Source: Halorhabdus utahensis DSM 12940 (GTDB lineage: Archaea; Halobacteriota; Halobacteria; Halobacteriales; Haloarculaceae). From it: a stretch of DNA of 64,000 nt. The stretch covers positions 682,001 to 746,000 of the forward strand of contig NC_013158.1 in the NCBI RefSeq assembly GCF_000023945.1. Reading direction: 5' to 3'. A program made the translations under genes and the position numbers. Position 1 is the first letter of the stretch, and each line of letters starts with the position of its first letter. Below, piece by piece: positions 43,722 to 52,033 of the stretch. The notes below the pieces were generated by a model, which did no database searches, was not told the DNA's origin, and saw nothing but the letters and a program-made list of their open reading frames with translations.

Positions 43722-44204
43722 ATGGTACAACGACGGGCAGTACTCGCTGCTATCGGTGGCATTGCTGGTGGATCACTGGCCGGTTGCTCGGGCGACGAAC
43801 CGGCCGAATCAACCGAGAGTGACTATCCCGAGTACACTGACGTTCCGGACGACGTCAAAGAGTATCTCTCGAACACGAGCAACTTCGACGGGACCGGCGT
43901 GGATCGAACTGACGCGGAGGAAGTCTCCGTCACCGTCGGTGCCCGCGGGAACGGGAGCTACTGGGCGTTCGATCCCGCTGTCGTCGCGGTCAGCCCCGGC
44001 ACGACGGTCGTCTGGGAGTGGACGGGACGCGGCAGTACGCACAACGTGGCCTCACCTGACGGCCGTGAACCGCTGTACAGCGGCCCGGCAGTGACCAGCA
44101 GTAGCGAGACCTACGCCTACACCTTCGAGGAGTCAGGGGCCTATCAGTACGTCTGTGAGCCCCACGAGATCCAGGGGATGAAAGGCGCGGTGATCGTCGT
44201 CTGA
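43722..44204 (+). CDS. Halocyanin (blue copper lipoprotein)
   Basis: 160 residues. Tat-type signal QRRAVLAAIGG and lipobox LAGC (Cys22), an acidic linker, then a plastocyanin domain from about 65. Copper ligands: histidine in GRGSTHNVAS, and Cys, His and Met in YVCEPHEIQGMKGAV. Membrane-anchored electron carrier. A second halocyanin-like gene is at 29411-29845, so the window encodes two. TATA-like GGTTTTCAC lies about 27 nt before the ATG. Confidence 0.9.
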   Translation: MVQRRAVLAAIGGIAGGSLAGCSGDEPAESTESDYPEYTDVPDDVKEYLSNTSNFDGTGVDRTDAEEVSVTVGARGNGSYWAFDPAVVAVSPGTTVVWEWTGRGSTHNVASPDGREPLYSGPAVTSSSETYAYTFEESGAYQYVCEPHEIQGMKGAVIVV

Positions 44205-44244
44205 GGCTCCGGACGGGACGCGACGACGACAGGACTCGTGTCCC

Positions 44245-44751
44245 TCACTCGGATTGTCGATCCGTGCCGGGAGCTGCCGTGTCCGCTTCCCCGTCCGCCG
44301 TCGTTCCGTCATCGTCGAGACGTTCGTCGAGTTCAGCTTCGACCTCGTCGGCGACCTGTGCTTCGAGTTCCGCCTCGACTTCATCGACAACCTGCTCCTC
44401 GACCCGATCCGTGACCTCTGCCTCCACCTGGTCGTCGAATTCCGTCTCGACTTCGGCAGGCACCTGTTCCTGTACTTCGGTCTGGACCTCCTCGGGAACC
44501 TGTTCGTCGAGTTCGGCCTCGACCTGGGACTCCGCGGCTTCCGAAACACGCTCTTCGATGATGCGCTCGTAGATGGACATCTTCTCCCAGACGCGGAGGA
44601 TGTAGCCGATCACGAGCCCCCCTTCGAACGCCGCGACGCGGGGATCGAACTGGAACATGAGCAGCGCGAACCCGGCGATAAACAGGAAGCCGTAGAGGAA
44701 CTCGATGTAAAACTGTGTCTGGCGACCCTGCAAACGACTGCGCCACGACAT
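44245..44751 (-). CDS. Membrane protein with six 12-residue acidic repeats
   Basis: 168 residues. Two hydrophobic helices (about 17-34 and 40-53) are followed by a helical rod. Residues 77-148 consist of six consecutive 12-residue units with the pattern V-x-x-x-V/L/F-x-x-Q/R-V/L-x-x-E/D. This period is not the heptad of ordinary coiled coils. The tail (149-168) is disordered and acidic. It resembles no family I know. Its promoter (CTTTTTTGC, about 44778-44786) faces that of the aminopeptidase gene. Confidence 0.75.
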   Translation of the reverse strand: MSWRSRLQGRQTQFYIEFLYGFLFIAGFALLMFQFDPRVAAFEGGLVIGYILRVWEKMSIYERIIEERVSEAAESQVEAELDEQVPEEVQTEVQEQVPAEVETEFDDQVEAEVTDRVEEQVVDEVEAELEAQVADEVEAELDERLDDDGTTADGEADTAAPGTDRQSE

Positions 44752-44858
44752 GGTTCGATCGAACGTAAGCGATTCGAGCAAAAAAGCGTAACTCGCGACG
44801 GACTGGCTGTGTGACGACCATCCGCCGTCGTTTTACCGCCGTCTCCCGTGCAGCCGGC

Positions 44859-45950
44859 ATGGACGATCGCATCCACGAACACGCCGCAGTGCTGGTCGAC
44901 TGGAGCGCACGGATCGAGTCGGGTGACGACGTCGTTCTCTCCGTGGACGAGGGCGCACACGATCTCGCTGTCGCGGTCGCCGAAAAGCTGGGTGACCGGG
45001 GCGCGAACCTCGTGAACGTCTATCGCTCTGACGAGATTCAGCGTGCATATCTCCAAGCGCACGACGACGATTTTGACGACGATCCTGAGTACGAACGCAC
45101 ACTCTACGAGAACGCCGACAGCGTCCTCGTGCTGAAGGGTACACGCAACACCGCTGGAATGGCCGACGTCCCCGACGACCGCCAGCAGGCGTTTGCCCGC
45201 GCCAGAGAAGAGGTCCGGGAAGCGCGCCTGGCGACCGACTGGGTCTCGACGCTGCATCCGACCCGCGCACTCGCCCAGGGGGCCGGGATGGCGTTCGAGG
45301 AGTACCGCGAGTTCGTCTACGACGCCACGCTCCGGGACTGGGAATCCCTCTCCGAAGAGATGGATCGACTCAAGACGATTCTCGACCAGGGCGACGAGGT
45401 CCACATCGACGCCCCTGGCACCGATCTCACGCTCTCGATCGCGGGGCGGACGGCAGTCAACAGCGCCGCGTCGGTGGCCTACGACTCCCATAACCTCCCC
45501 AGCGGCGAGGTCTTCACCGCGCCCGCCGACGCCGAGGGCGAGGTCACTTTCGACGTGCCGATGACGGTCCGGGGCAACACCCTGCGGGACGTCCACCTCG
45601 TCTTCGAGGACGGCGACGTCGTCGAGCACGCGGCCGCGGCCGGCGAGGAGACGCTGGCAGCGCTACTGGAGACCGACGCTGGCGCTCGTCGGCTCGGCGA
45701 GCTCGGCGTCGGCATGAATCGCGGCATCGACCGCTACACGGACAATATCCTCTTCGACGAGAAGATGGCCGAGACCGTCCACCTGGCGCTGGGCCGGGCC
45801 TACGACGCCTGTCTGCCCGAGGGCGAATCCGGCAACGACAGCGCGATCCACGTCGACCTGATCGCCGACACGAGCGAGGACGCGACGCTGTCGGTCGACG
45901 GCGAAGTGATCCAGCGGGACGGCGTCTTCCGGTGGGAAGACGGCTTCTAG
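44859..45950 (+). CDS. M29-family aminopeptidase
   Basis: 363 residues. The C-terminal half has the metal-binding blocks of M29 (thermophilic AmpS/AmpT) aminopeptidases: PSGEVFTAP with the glutamate, ELGVGMNRGI, ILFDEKMAETVHLALG and a histidine/aspartate in AIHVDLI. N-terminal domain about 1-200. A cytosolic dimeric metallo-peptidase. The ATG at 44859 follows GTTTTAC by 24-29 nt (leaderless). Its last 15 codons are repeated at 46594-46638 beyond the toxin-antitoxin genes. Confidence 0.92.
   Translation: MDDRIHEHAAVLVDWSARIESGDDVVLSVDEGAHDLAVAVAEKLGDRGANLVNVYRSDEIQRAYLQAHDDDFDDDPEYERTLYENADSVLVLKGTRNTAGMADVPDDRQQAFARAREEVREARLATDWVSTLHPTRALAQGAGMAFEEYREFVYDATLRDWESLSEEMDRLKTILDQGDEVHIDAPGTDLTLSIAGRTAVNSAASVAYDSHNLPSGEVFTAPADAEGEVTFDVPMTVRGNTLRDVHLVFEDGDVVEHAAAAGEETLAALLETDAGARRLGELGVGMNRGIDRYTDNILFDEKMAETVHLALGRAYDACLPEGESGNDSAIHVDLIADTSEDATLSVDGEVIQRDGVFRWEDGF
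45919..45943 (+). repeat. 25-bp direct repeat, upstream copy (inside aminopeptidase 3' end)
   Basis: These 25 bases at the end of the aminopeptidase coding region are identical to 46607-46631. The spacing is 688 bases, exactly enclosing the toxin-antitoxin genes. Confidence 0.9.
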
Positions 45951-46231
45951 TCGTCGGCGGTGTACGCGCCGCTTCGATGTTCGATCCGATGGACTTCGAG
46001 GACTGACGATTCCCTATCGAGGACACAGGCGAGACGGTACTGGCCGACGCGGAGTTTCGAGAACGGCCCGCCGGTCAGTGGTTCGAGAAAGTCGTCGGGA
46101 TCGCGCCATTCCGAGCCGACGACTTCGTCGAGTTTCGAGACGATTCGATCCTGCACGTGTGCATCGAGATTTTCAAACTGATCTGCGGCTTGGGATGTGA
46201 ACGCCCAGGTCCAGTCGTCACTACTCGGCAT
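45947..46231 (-). CDS. RelE/ParE-family toxin
   Basis: 94 residues of the RelE/ParE fold: an N-terminal strand WTWAFTSQAADQF, two helices (NLDAHVQDRIVSKLDEVV), then LTGGPFSKLRVGQYRLACVLD with the conserved basic R-V-G-x-Y-R strand and a final strand VLEVHRIEHRSGAY. RelE-type toxins cleave mRNA at the ribosome. The antitoxin gene precedes and overlaps it by 11 bases. The stop codon lies within the last four bases of the oppositely oriented aminopeptidase gene. Confidence 0.88.
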   Translation of the reverse strand: MPSSDDWTWAFTSQAADQFENLDAHVQDRIVSKLDEVVGSEWRDPDDFLEPLTGGPFSKLRVGQYRLACVLDRESSVLEVHRIEHRSGAYTADD

Positions 46232-46517
46232 CGTCGTCCCGGTCCATCATCGCACGCACCTCGTCACGGGAGACGAGTTCCGCCTCGCCCGACCGCAACT
46301 CGTGTTCGCTCGCCGCGATCTGTTTCCACCCCTCACGGGAGAACGCCGGGTGTTTCACCGCGTCGCGAGCGGCGTACCGGAGAAACTCGCTGCGGGAGTT
46401 GAACCCCTCCTCCGTCCAGGTCGCGTCGATGTCCTCGAGAAACGCCTCGCTGAGCCGGAGGTTGATCTGTACTGTCTCCGGTTCGTCGTCGCCGGCCGCG
46501 GCGCTCGCGTTTGACAT
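46221..46517 (-). CDS. Ribbon-helix-helix antitoxin
   Basis: 98 residues. The RHH DNA-binding part is at about 14-52 (TVQINLRLSEAFLEDIDATW, then FNSRSEFLRYAARDAV), followed by an acidic tail that would wrap the toxin. The ATG at 46517 gives the RHH strand at the expected place. It precedes the toxin as in classical type II modules and should repress its own promoter; TATA-like CTTACTG is about 30 nt upstream (46543-46549). Confidence 0.87.
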   Translation of the reverse strand: MSNASAAAGDDEPETVQINLRLSEAFLEDIDATWTEEGFNSRSEFLRYAARDAVKHPAFSREGWKQIAASEHELRSGEAELVSRDEVRAMMDRDDDAE

Positions 46518-46593
46518 ATACGAATGCTTTACGCTTGGGTACAGTAAGTCTTGGGGACAGTTCCGAACCATTCGGCGAAGACAGTGACCAGAG

Positions 46594-46638
46594 AACGTCA
46601 AGCGAAACGGCGTCTTCCGGTGGGAAGACGGGTTCTGA
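46594..46638 (+). pseudogene. Orphan duplicate of the aminopeptidase 3' end
   Basis: Read in frame, these 45 bases give NVKRNGVFRWEDGF and a stop; the real aminopeptidase ends VIQRDGVFRWEDGF and a stop (45906-45950). 25 bases (46607-46631) are identical; the part before differs, and the stop codon changed from TAG to TGA. A stop codon lies in frame just upstream, so nothing more of the gene is kept. It closes the toxin-antitoxin insert on its right side. Confidence 0.85.
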
Positions 46639-46655
46639 CCGAAGGCGTGTGCGTT

Positions 46656-48014
46656 TCAGTCCCGTTTCCGGACTCGCACACGGACATCCTCGGCGGGCCG
46701 CAGGGTCGCCCCCATGGAGAAGTCCGGATCCGGATCCGAGAGCAACTCAAAGTCGACGCGCTGGAGCACTGTCGGGAGCACTGTCTTCAGTTCCTGCATG
46801 GCGAATCGCATCCCGATGCAGTGGCGCGGACCGCCACCGAACGGGAAGTAGGCGTAGTCGTGTAGCTCGTCCTCGAAGCCGTCCGTCCATCGGGACGGGT
46901 CGAACTCGTCGGGATCGTCGTAGAACGCCTCCTTGCGGTGGATCCAGAACTGCGGGACTGTGACCTTCTGACCCGACGGGACGCGGTAGCCGCCGAGTTC
47001 GACGTCCCGGTTGGCCTCCCGAAAGAGGACGTACACCGGCGGGTAGAGCCTCAGGGCTTCCTTGATCGCCCGCTCGGTGGCCTCCAGTTGCGGGAGCTGT
47101 GCGAGGCTGGGAATCCCGCCATCCAGGACTCTCTCGTGCTCCCGGTTCAGACGCTCACGTGGACCGGGATGGGTGGCAAGTGCCATGCAGGCGTAGGTCA
47201 ACGCCAGCGAGGTCGTCTCGTGTCCGGCGAACAGGAACGTGGTCATCTGGTCGCGGATCTCCGTCTCGGTAAGCCCGTCGCCCTCGTGGGCCAGCAGGAG
47301 CGACAGCAGGTCATCGCGCTCGGTGGCGTCGGCCCGGCGCTGCTCGATCAGCTCCTCGACGAACGATTCGAAGGCCGCGACGCGCCGCTTGAACCGGCGG
47401 TTCCTGGGCAGCGGGACCCACAGCGGAACGAACGCGGTGAGATTGTCGACGTCCATGCGGTCGTTGACCGTCCGCGTGAACTCGGCGACCGTCCCCGCCT
47501 CCGCGTCGATGTCCAGATCGAACAGCGAGTGTGCCAGGATCCGGAGCGTGAGCCGGGAGAACGCCTCGTTCAGCGCTATCTCCTCGCCGTCGTCCCACGC
47601 CTCGACGGCCTCGGCGGCGTACTGCCCCATCGCGTCGCCGTACGCCCTGATTCGGTCCATCGTGAAGGCGTCCTGGATCACCCGGCGCTGGCGCTGCCAC
47701 TGCTCGCCCTCCGTGAGGACCAGCCCCTCGCTCCCGATACCGCCGCCGACGTCCCCCAACGCCCACTTGCCGTAGGCATCGTGATCAGTCAACAATACCT
47801 GCTCGACGAGAGTCGGATCGAGAACGACGTTGAAGTCGTTCCCACCGGCCGTATAGTGGACGACATCGCCGTACGATTCCAGCTCCTCGTACAATGCCCA
47901 CGGATCGCGATAGAGATCCAGCGTGTTCCCCAGCAGCGGCAACCCGCCCGGTCCCGGTGGCGTCTCACTCGGCTGTTCGCCCCGTTCGGTCGACGACCCC
48001 TGTGTCTCTGCCAT
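46656..48014 (-). CDS. Cytochrome P450
   Basis: 452 residues. All P450 landmarks are present: proline-rich start (PPGPGGLPLLGN), I-helix oxygen-activation motif FAGHETTS (about 260-267), K-helix KEALR, PERF-like FDPSRW and the haem loop FPFGGGPRHCIG (390-401) with thiolate Cys399. A monooxygenase related to CYP102/CYP4-like soluble forms; substrate unknown. No ferredoxin or reductase gene is adjacent. Divergent from the HTH-10 regulator, with which it shares a short promoter region. Confidence 0.93.
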   Translation of the reverse strand: MAETQGSSTERGEQPSETPPGPGGLPLLGNTLDLYRDPWALYEELESYGDVVHYTAGGNDFNVVLDPTLVEQVLLTDHDAYGKWALGDVGGGIGSEGLVLTEGEQWQRQRRVIQDAFTMDRIRAYGDAMGQYAAEAVEAWDDGEEIALNEAFSRLTLRILAHSLFDLDIDAEAGTVAEFTRTVNDRMDVDNLTAFVPLWVPLPRNRRFKRRVAAFESFVEELIEQRRADATERDDLLSLLLAHEGDGLTETEIRDQMTTFLFAGHETTSLALTYACMALATHPGPRERLNREHERVLDGGIPSLAQLPQLEATERAIKEALRLYPPVYVLFREANRDVELGGYRVPSGQKVTVPQFWIHRKEAFYDDPDEFDPSRWTDGFEDELHDYAYFPFGGGPRHCIGMRFAMQELKTVLPTVLQRVDFELLSDPDPDFSMGATLRPAEDVRVRVRKRD

Positions 48015-48065
48015 GGCTGTTCGTTCGCCGCGCGGCCCAACCAGCGCTCGGCCGACGTCACTAGG

Positions 48066-48076
48066 CTATTTATTAT
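48066..48076. promoter_or_regulatory. AT-rich promoter element between P450 and HTH-10 genes
   Basis: CTATTTATTAT lies 21-31 nt before the HTH-10 start, ideal for its leaderless transcript. Read on the other strand (ATAATAAATAG) it is about 52 nt before the P450 start and could serve that gene with a leader of about 25 nt. It is the only strong AT element in the 82-nt gap. Confidence 0.5.
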
Positions 48077-48096
48077 CCCCCGCCGTCGACCCGGGC

Positions 48097-48762
48097 ATGC
48101 GATACCTCCGTGCCAGGCTGGACCTGCCGGCGGAGTTGCACCATCCGATGCAGGAGTTCCTCCGGGAGAGCGACCGCATGGAGCGCGAGGAGTTGCTGAC
48201 CTGGAACGTCCTGCCCGGCCGCGACGTCGAGTACGCGCTGTTCTACGCGGTCGGCGACCGGGCAGCCTATCGCGAGGCGATCGACGACGTCGACTCGATT
48301 CCCGAGTACACGCTGACGCCAATCGACGATGAAAGCTTCTACATCTACGTCTGCCAGGAGACTCGCGAGGAAGAGCGGGTCTGGCGAACGGTCTTCGCCG
48401 ACCTGAACCTCGTTGTCATGCCGCCGATCGTCTACGACAGCCGCGCCCGAACCCACATCACGGTCGTCGGCACCGACGACTCGCTGAGCACCCTCGTCGA
48501 GCAGCTGGAGGCGGGTCCGGGCGTCGACGTCGAGGTGCTGGAGTTGGGTGACTTCGACCGCAGACACGGGGCGATCGCCGGCCAGTTGACCGGTCGTCAG
48601 CTCGAACTCGTCGAGACCGCCGCCGAACTCGGATACTACGAAGTGCCCCGAGGGGCGTCGCTGGAGGCGGTCGCCGACGCGGCGGGCGTCGCGCGCAGCA
48701 CGGCCTCGACGGTTCTCCGACGGGCGGAATCGGCGGTGATGGGGGCGCTGGTCGGGGCCTAA
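48097..48762 (+). CDS. HTH-10 (Bat-type) transcriptional regulator
   Basis: 221 residues. The C-terminal HTH_10 domain (about 160-221) has the family start LTGRQLELVETAAELGYYEVPRG and the helix-turn-helix SLEAVADAAGVARSTASTVLRRAE. The N-terminal part (1-150) is a GAF-like or BAT-associated sensory domain of haloarchaeal type. It probably controls the divergent P450 gene, inferred from the shared promoter region. Confidence 0.9.
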   Translation: MRYLRARLDLPAELHHPMQEFLRESDRMEREELLTWNVLPGRDVEYALFYAVGDRAAYREAIDDVDSIPEYTLTPIDDESFYIYVCQETREEERVWRTVFADLNLVVMPPIVYDSRARTHITVVGTDDSLSTLVEQLEAGPGVDVEVLELGDFDRRHGAIAGQLTGRQLELVETAAELGYYEVPRGASLEAVADAAGVARSTASTVLRRAESAVMGALVGA

Positions 48763-48768
48763 CAGGAC

Positions 48769-50529
48769 TCAGTCGTCCGCCGGTGTCGACGTGCCATCGG
48801 ACGGCACCTGGATCGACGGCGTCGGCAGGTCCGGCACTTCCAAGACCCCACCAGTGGCGGCGCTGGTTGCCATCGCGGCGAACCGTTCGAGATTCCCGCT
48901 TGCCTCGAGTTCCGGCGGTTCCCAGTCCGCAGCGCGCTCGCGAAGTTCGTCGTCCGAGACCTCCAGCGACAGCACGCCCTCGTCGACGTCGATCCGAATG
49001 GTGTCACCCTCTTCGACGAGCCCGATCGGGCCGCCCGCGGCCGCCTCGGGACTGGCGTGGCCGATGGCCGCGCCGCGCGTGCCGCCCGAGAAGCGACCGT
49101 CGGTCAGCAGCGCGACTTCGCCCGAGAGACGCGGTGACCCGCTGATCTTCGAGGTCGGTTCGAGCATCTCGGGCATCCCGGGGCCGCCCTTCGGGCCCTC
49201 GTACCGGATGACCACGAAGTCGCCGGGCTCGATCGCGCCCTCGTCGTAGGCATCGAGCATCGCCTGCTGAGACTCAAAGACCCGCGCACGGCCTTCGAAC
49301 TGGTGCATGTCCTCGTCCATCGCGCCGGACTTCACGACGGCACCCTCGGGCGCGAGGTTCCCCCGGAGCACTGACAGGCCGCCCTCAGCGTGGACCGGGT
49401 CGTCGCGCGGCTGGATGACCTCACCGGGTTCGTCGCCTGCCTCCATGCGCTCGCCGATGGTTTTCTCGTCGACGGTGGGAAGATCGAGGTGGAGGAGATC
49501 CTCGATCCGACGATAGAGCGCGGGCAATCCGCCATCCTCGCGCAGGTGCTCCATCCGCCAGGGGCCGGCGGGACTCATGTGTGCGAGGTGAGTCGTTCGT
49601 GCCGCGATCTCCTCGAAATCGGTGAGCGTGATGTCCAGGCCCGCCTCCTGGGCGATGGCCGGGATGTGGAGCATGGTGTTGGTCGAGCCACCGAGGGCCA
49701 GGTCGACGGCGACGGCGTTCTCGAAGGCCTCCCGCGTCAGGAACTCCGAGGGGCGGACGTCCTTCTGGACGAGGTCGAGAATCTGCCGACCGGACTCGCG
49801 GGCGATCTCGAACTTGCGCTCGTCGGTCGCACCGTGGGTCGCACATTCTGTCCAGGAGAGTCCGAGCGTCTCCGTGACGCAGGCCATCGTGTTCGCGGTG
49901 AACATCCCGGCACAGGATCCCTCGCCCGGACAGGCGTTGCACTCGAGTTCGTAGAGTTCGTCGTCGGTCATCTCGCCCTCCTCGTACTGGCTGACGCCCT
50001 CGAAGACGGTGACGAGGTCGGCCGGTTCGTCCTCGAATTCGCCGGCGGCCATGTGTCCGCCAGTGACGACGATCGCCGGAATATCGAGGCGTGCGATCGC
50101 CATCAACATGCCAGGGACGATTTTATCGCAGGACGCGAGCGCGACGATACCGTCGAACTGGTGGGCGTTGGCCATGAGTTCGACCGAGTCGGCGATGACT
50201 TCCCGGGAGGGCAGCGAGGAGCGCATGCCCTCGTGACCCATCGCGATGCCGTCGTCGACGGCGATGGTGTTGAACTCCAGGGGCGTCCCGCCGGCCTCGC
50301 GGACGCCTTCCTTGACGTATTCGGCGAGTTCGTCCAGGTGGACGTGGCCGGGGACGATCTCGTTCCAGGAGTTGGCGATCCCGATGTGGGGATTATGTAT
50401 CTCCTCGTCGCTCAGTCCCGCCGCACGAAACAGCGATCGATGGGGCGCACGGTCGGCCCCCTCGGTGACCTCCGCACTCCGGAGCCCCTCTTTTGGTGAG
50501 TCGGCCATTGCTGCCGCTAGATCAGTCAC
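48769..50529 (-). CDS. ilvD: Dihydroxy-acid dehydratase
   Basis: 586 residues. The Fe-S ligands and signatures are present: Cys134 in CDKIVPGM, and ECNACPGEGSCAGMFTANTM (about 196-215), plus the C-terminal LTDGRFSGGTRG with the catalytic serine. The enzyme dehydrates dihydroxy-acids in branched-chain amino acid synthesis. A second methionine at residue 8 (50508) is an alternative start. No other ilv or leu gene is in the window. Confidence 0.95.
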   Translation of the reverse strand: MTDLAAAMADSPKEGLRSAEVTEGADRAPHRSLFRAAGLSDEEIHNPHIGIANSWNEIVPGHVHLDELAEYVKEGVREAGGTPLEFNTIAVDDGIAMGHEGMRSSLPSREVIADSVELMANAHQFDGIVALASCDKIVPGMLMAIARLDIPAIVVTGGHMAAGEFEDEPADLVTVFEGVSQYEEGEMTDDELYELECNACPGEGSCAGMFTANTMACVTETLGLSWTECATHGATDERKFEIARESGRQILDLVQKDVRPSEFLTREAFENAVAVDLALGGSTNTMLHIPAIAQEAGLDITLTDFEEIAARTTHLAHMSPAGPWRMEHLREDGGLPALYRRIEDLLHLDLPTVDEKTIGERMEAGDEPGEVIQPRDDPVHAEGGLSVLRGNLAPEGAVVKSGAMDEDMHQFEGRARVFESQQAMLDAYDEGAIEPGDFVVIRYEGPKGGPGMPEMLEPTSKISGSPRLSGEVALLTDGRFSGGTRGAAIGHASPEAAAGGPIGLVEEGDTIRIDVDEGVLSLEVSDDELRERAADWEPPELEASGNLERFAAMATSAATGGVLEVPDLPTPSIQVPSDGTSTPADD

Positions 50530-50560
50530 TCCCGGGGGTTAGCGTTTCGGTTCGCGCCGG

Positions 50561-52033
50561 TCAGTCGTCGACCGTCGGCTCCGGTTCGGTCTCGGCGGGA
50601 TCGGTCGCGTCGACCTCGATATTCTCCCGGACGTCACCGTCCCGCCACGTCCCCCGCCGATACCACAGCCAGGCGATCAGCGCGCCGCCGGCGTTCGAGA
50701 CGACGAAAGCGACCCAGATGCCGGTTCGCCCGAGCCAGAACTGCGAGGTCACAAACGCGACCGAGAGGCGAATCACGCCCAGGGTAAGCACGGCGATGGC
50801 GGCCGCGATCAGCGTCTTGCCCGCCCCGCGGAAGCTCCCGGAGAACGCCCGGATCACGCCGATGAAGCCAAACGAGAGGGCGGTGTAGCGCATGAATTCG
50901 ACGCCGATCGCCGTCACCTCGGCGCTGGGCGACAGCGGCGCGACGATCGGCCGGGGGAACAGGAAGATCAGCAGCCCGAGGACCGACAGGATGGCGAACA
51001 TCGCCTTCGCGGCGGCGTAGGCGGCCATCCCGGCCCGCTCGGGCTTGCCCGCGCCGATGTTCTGGCCGGTCATCGTCTCGACGCCCCGGCCGACGGCGAT
51101 CGCCGGCAGGAAGATGACCGAGAACACGCGCGTCCCGATGCCGAAGGCGGCGACAACCGGATCGGCGAACATGCCGACGACGATCAGCATGGCGTTGACC
51201 GACAGCGCCCGGCCAGTGGACTCGACGCTCGCGGGCAGGCCGACCCGCAGCAGCGTCCGCAGGTAGCCGATGCTTGGCAGCATCGACCGGAGGTCGATGC
51301 GCACGCCGCGGCGACCCGAGAACATGATCGCCAGGCCGACGACCATCGCAAGGCTCCGTGAGAACACCGTCGCGATCGCCGCCCCCTGGATACCCAGTTC
51401 GGGGAACGCGATCGTCCCGACGACTGGGGCGTTCTCGACCAGCGTCCACCCGTAGATCAGGAACGGGTCCAGGGCGATGTTCAGGACGACGGTCCCGAAC
51501 ATGACGAGCATGGGCGTGATCGTGTCGCCCGACCCGCGCATCAGCGCAATGAACACGAAGAAGCCGAACATGAACGGCAGGCCGAGCGCGATGACCCGCA
51601 TGTAGGCGCGTGCACCGGGGAGGACACTCGGCGAAGCCCCCAACAACTCGATGAGGGGGCCGACGACGGGGAAGGCCAGCAGGCCGAGCAGCGCCGAGCC
51701 ACCGATCGCCCAGGCGACCGTCTGGGAGGCCGCGTACCGGGCCTCGCTACGCTCCTCGGCACCGAAGTGCTGGGCGACCAGGACGCTGCCGGCGACTGAC
51801 AGCCCCATCCCGAAGGAGATGAGCAGGAACACCAGCGGAAACGCGAAGGTGATCCCCGCAACGGCGTCGGTACCGGCCTCACCACCGATGCCGCTCAGCC
51901 AGAAGGTGTCGGCGATGTTGTAGGCCACCTGCAACAGGTTCGTGACGACGATCGGCAGCGAGAGGTAAAAGAGGGGTTTGACGATGCTGCCCTCGGTGAG
52001 CGCCAGTTCCGACTGGCCTTTGAACAGGCTCAC
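50561..52033 (-). CDS. MATE-family efflux transporter
   Basis: 490 residues with 12 membrane helices in two six-helix halves, each starting with a proline-containing helix (SLPIVVTNLLQVAYNIADTF at about 28-47 is the typical MatE start with the D-T-F motif). A sodium- or proton-driven multidrug exporter. The start overlaps the stop of the TetR gene by four bases, so regulator and pump are one operon. The acidic C-terminal tail (about 468-490) is a halophilic addition. Confidence 0.92.
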   Translation of the reverse strand: MSLFKGQSELALTEGSIVKPLFYLSLPIVVTNLLQVAYNIADTFWLSGIGGEAGTDAVAGITFAFPLVFLLISFGMGLSVAGSVLVAQHFGAEERSEARYAASQTVAWAIGGSALLGLLAFPVVGPLIELLGASPSVLPGARAYMRVIALGLPFMFGFFVFIALMRGSGDTITPMLVMFGTVVLNIALDPFLIYGWTLVENAPVVGTIAFPELGIQGAAIATVFSRSLAMVVGLAIMFSGRRGVRIDLRSMLPSIGYLRTLLRVGLPASVESTGRALSVNAMLIVVGMFADPVVAAFGIGTRVFSVIFLPAIAVGRGVETMTGQNIGAGKPERAGMAAYAAAKAMFAILSVLGLLIFLFPRPIVAPLSPSAEVTAIGVEFMRYTALSFGFIGVIRAFSGSFRGAGKTLIAAAIAVLTLGVIRLSVAFVTSQFWLGRTGIWVAFVVSNAGGALIAWLWYRRGTWRDGDVRENIEVDATDPAETEPEPTVDD

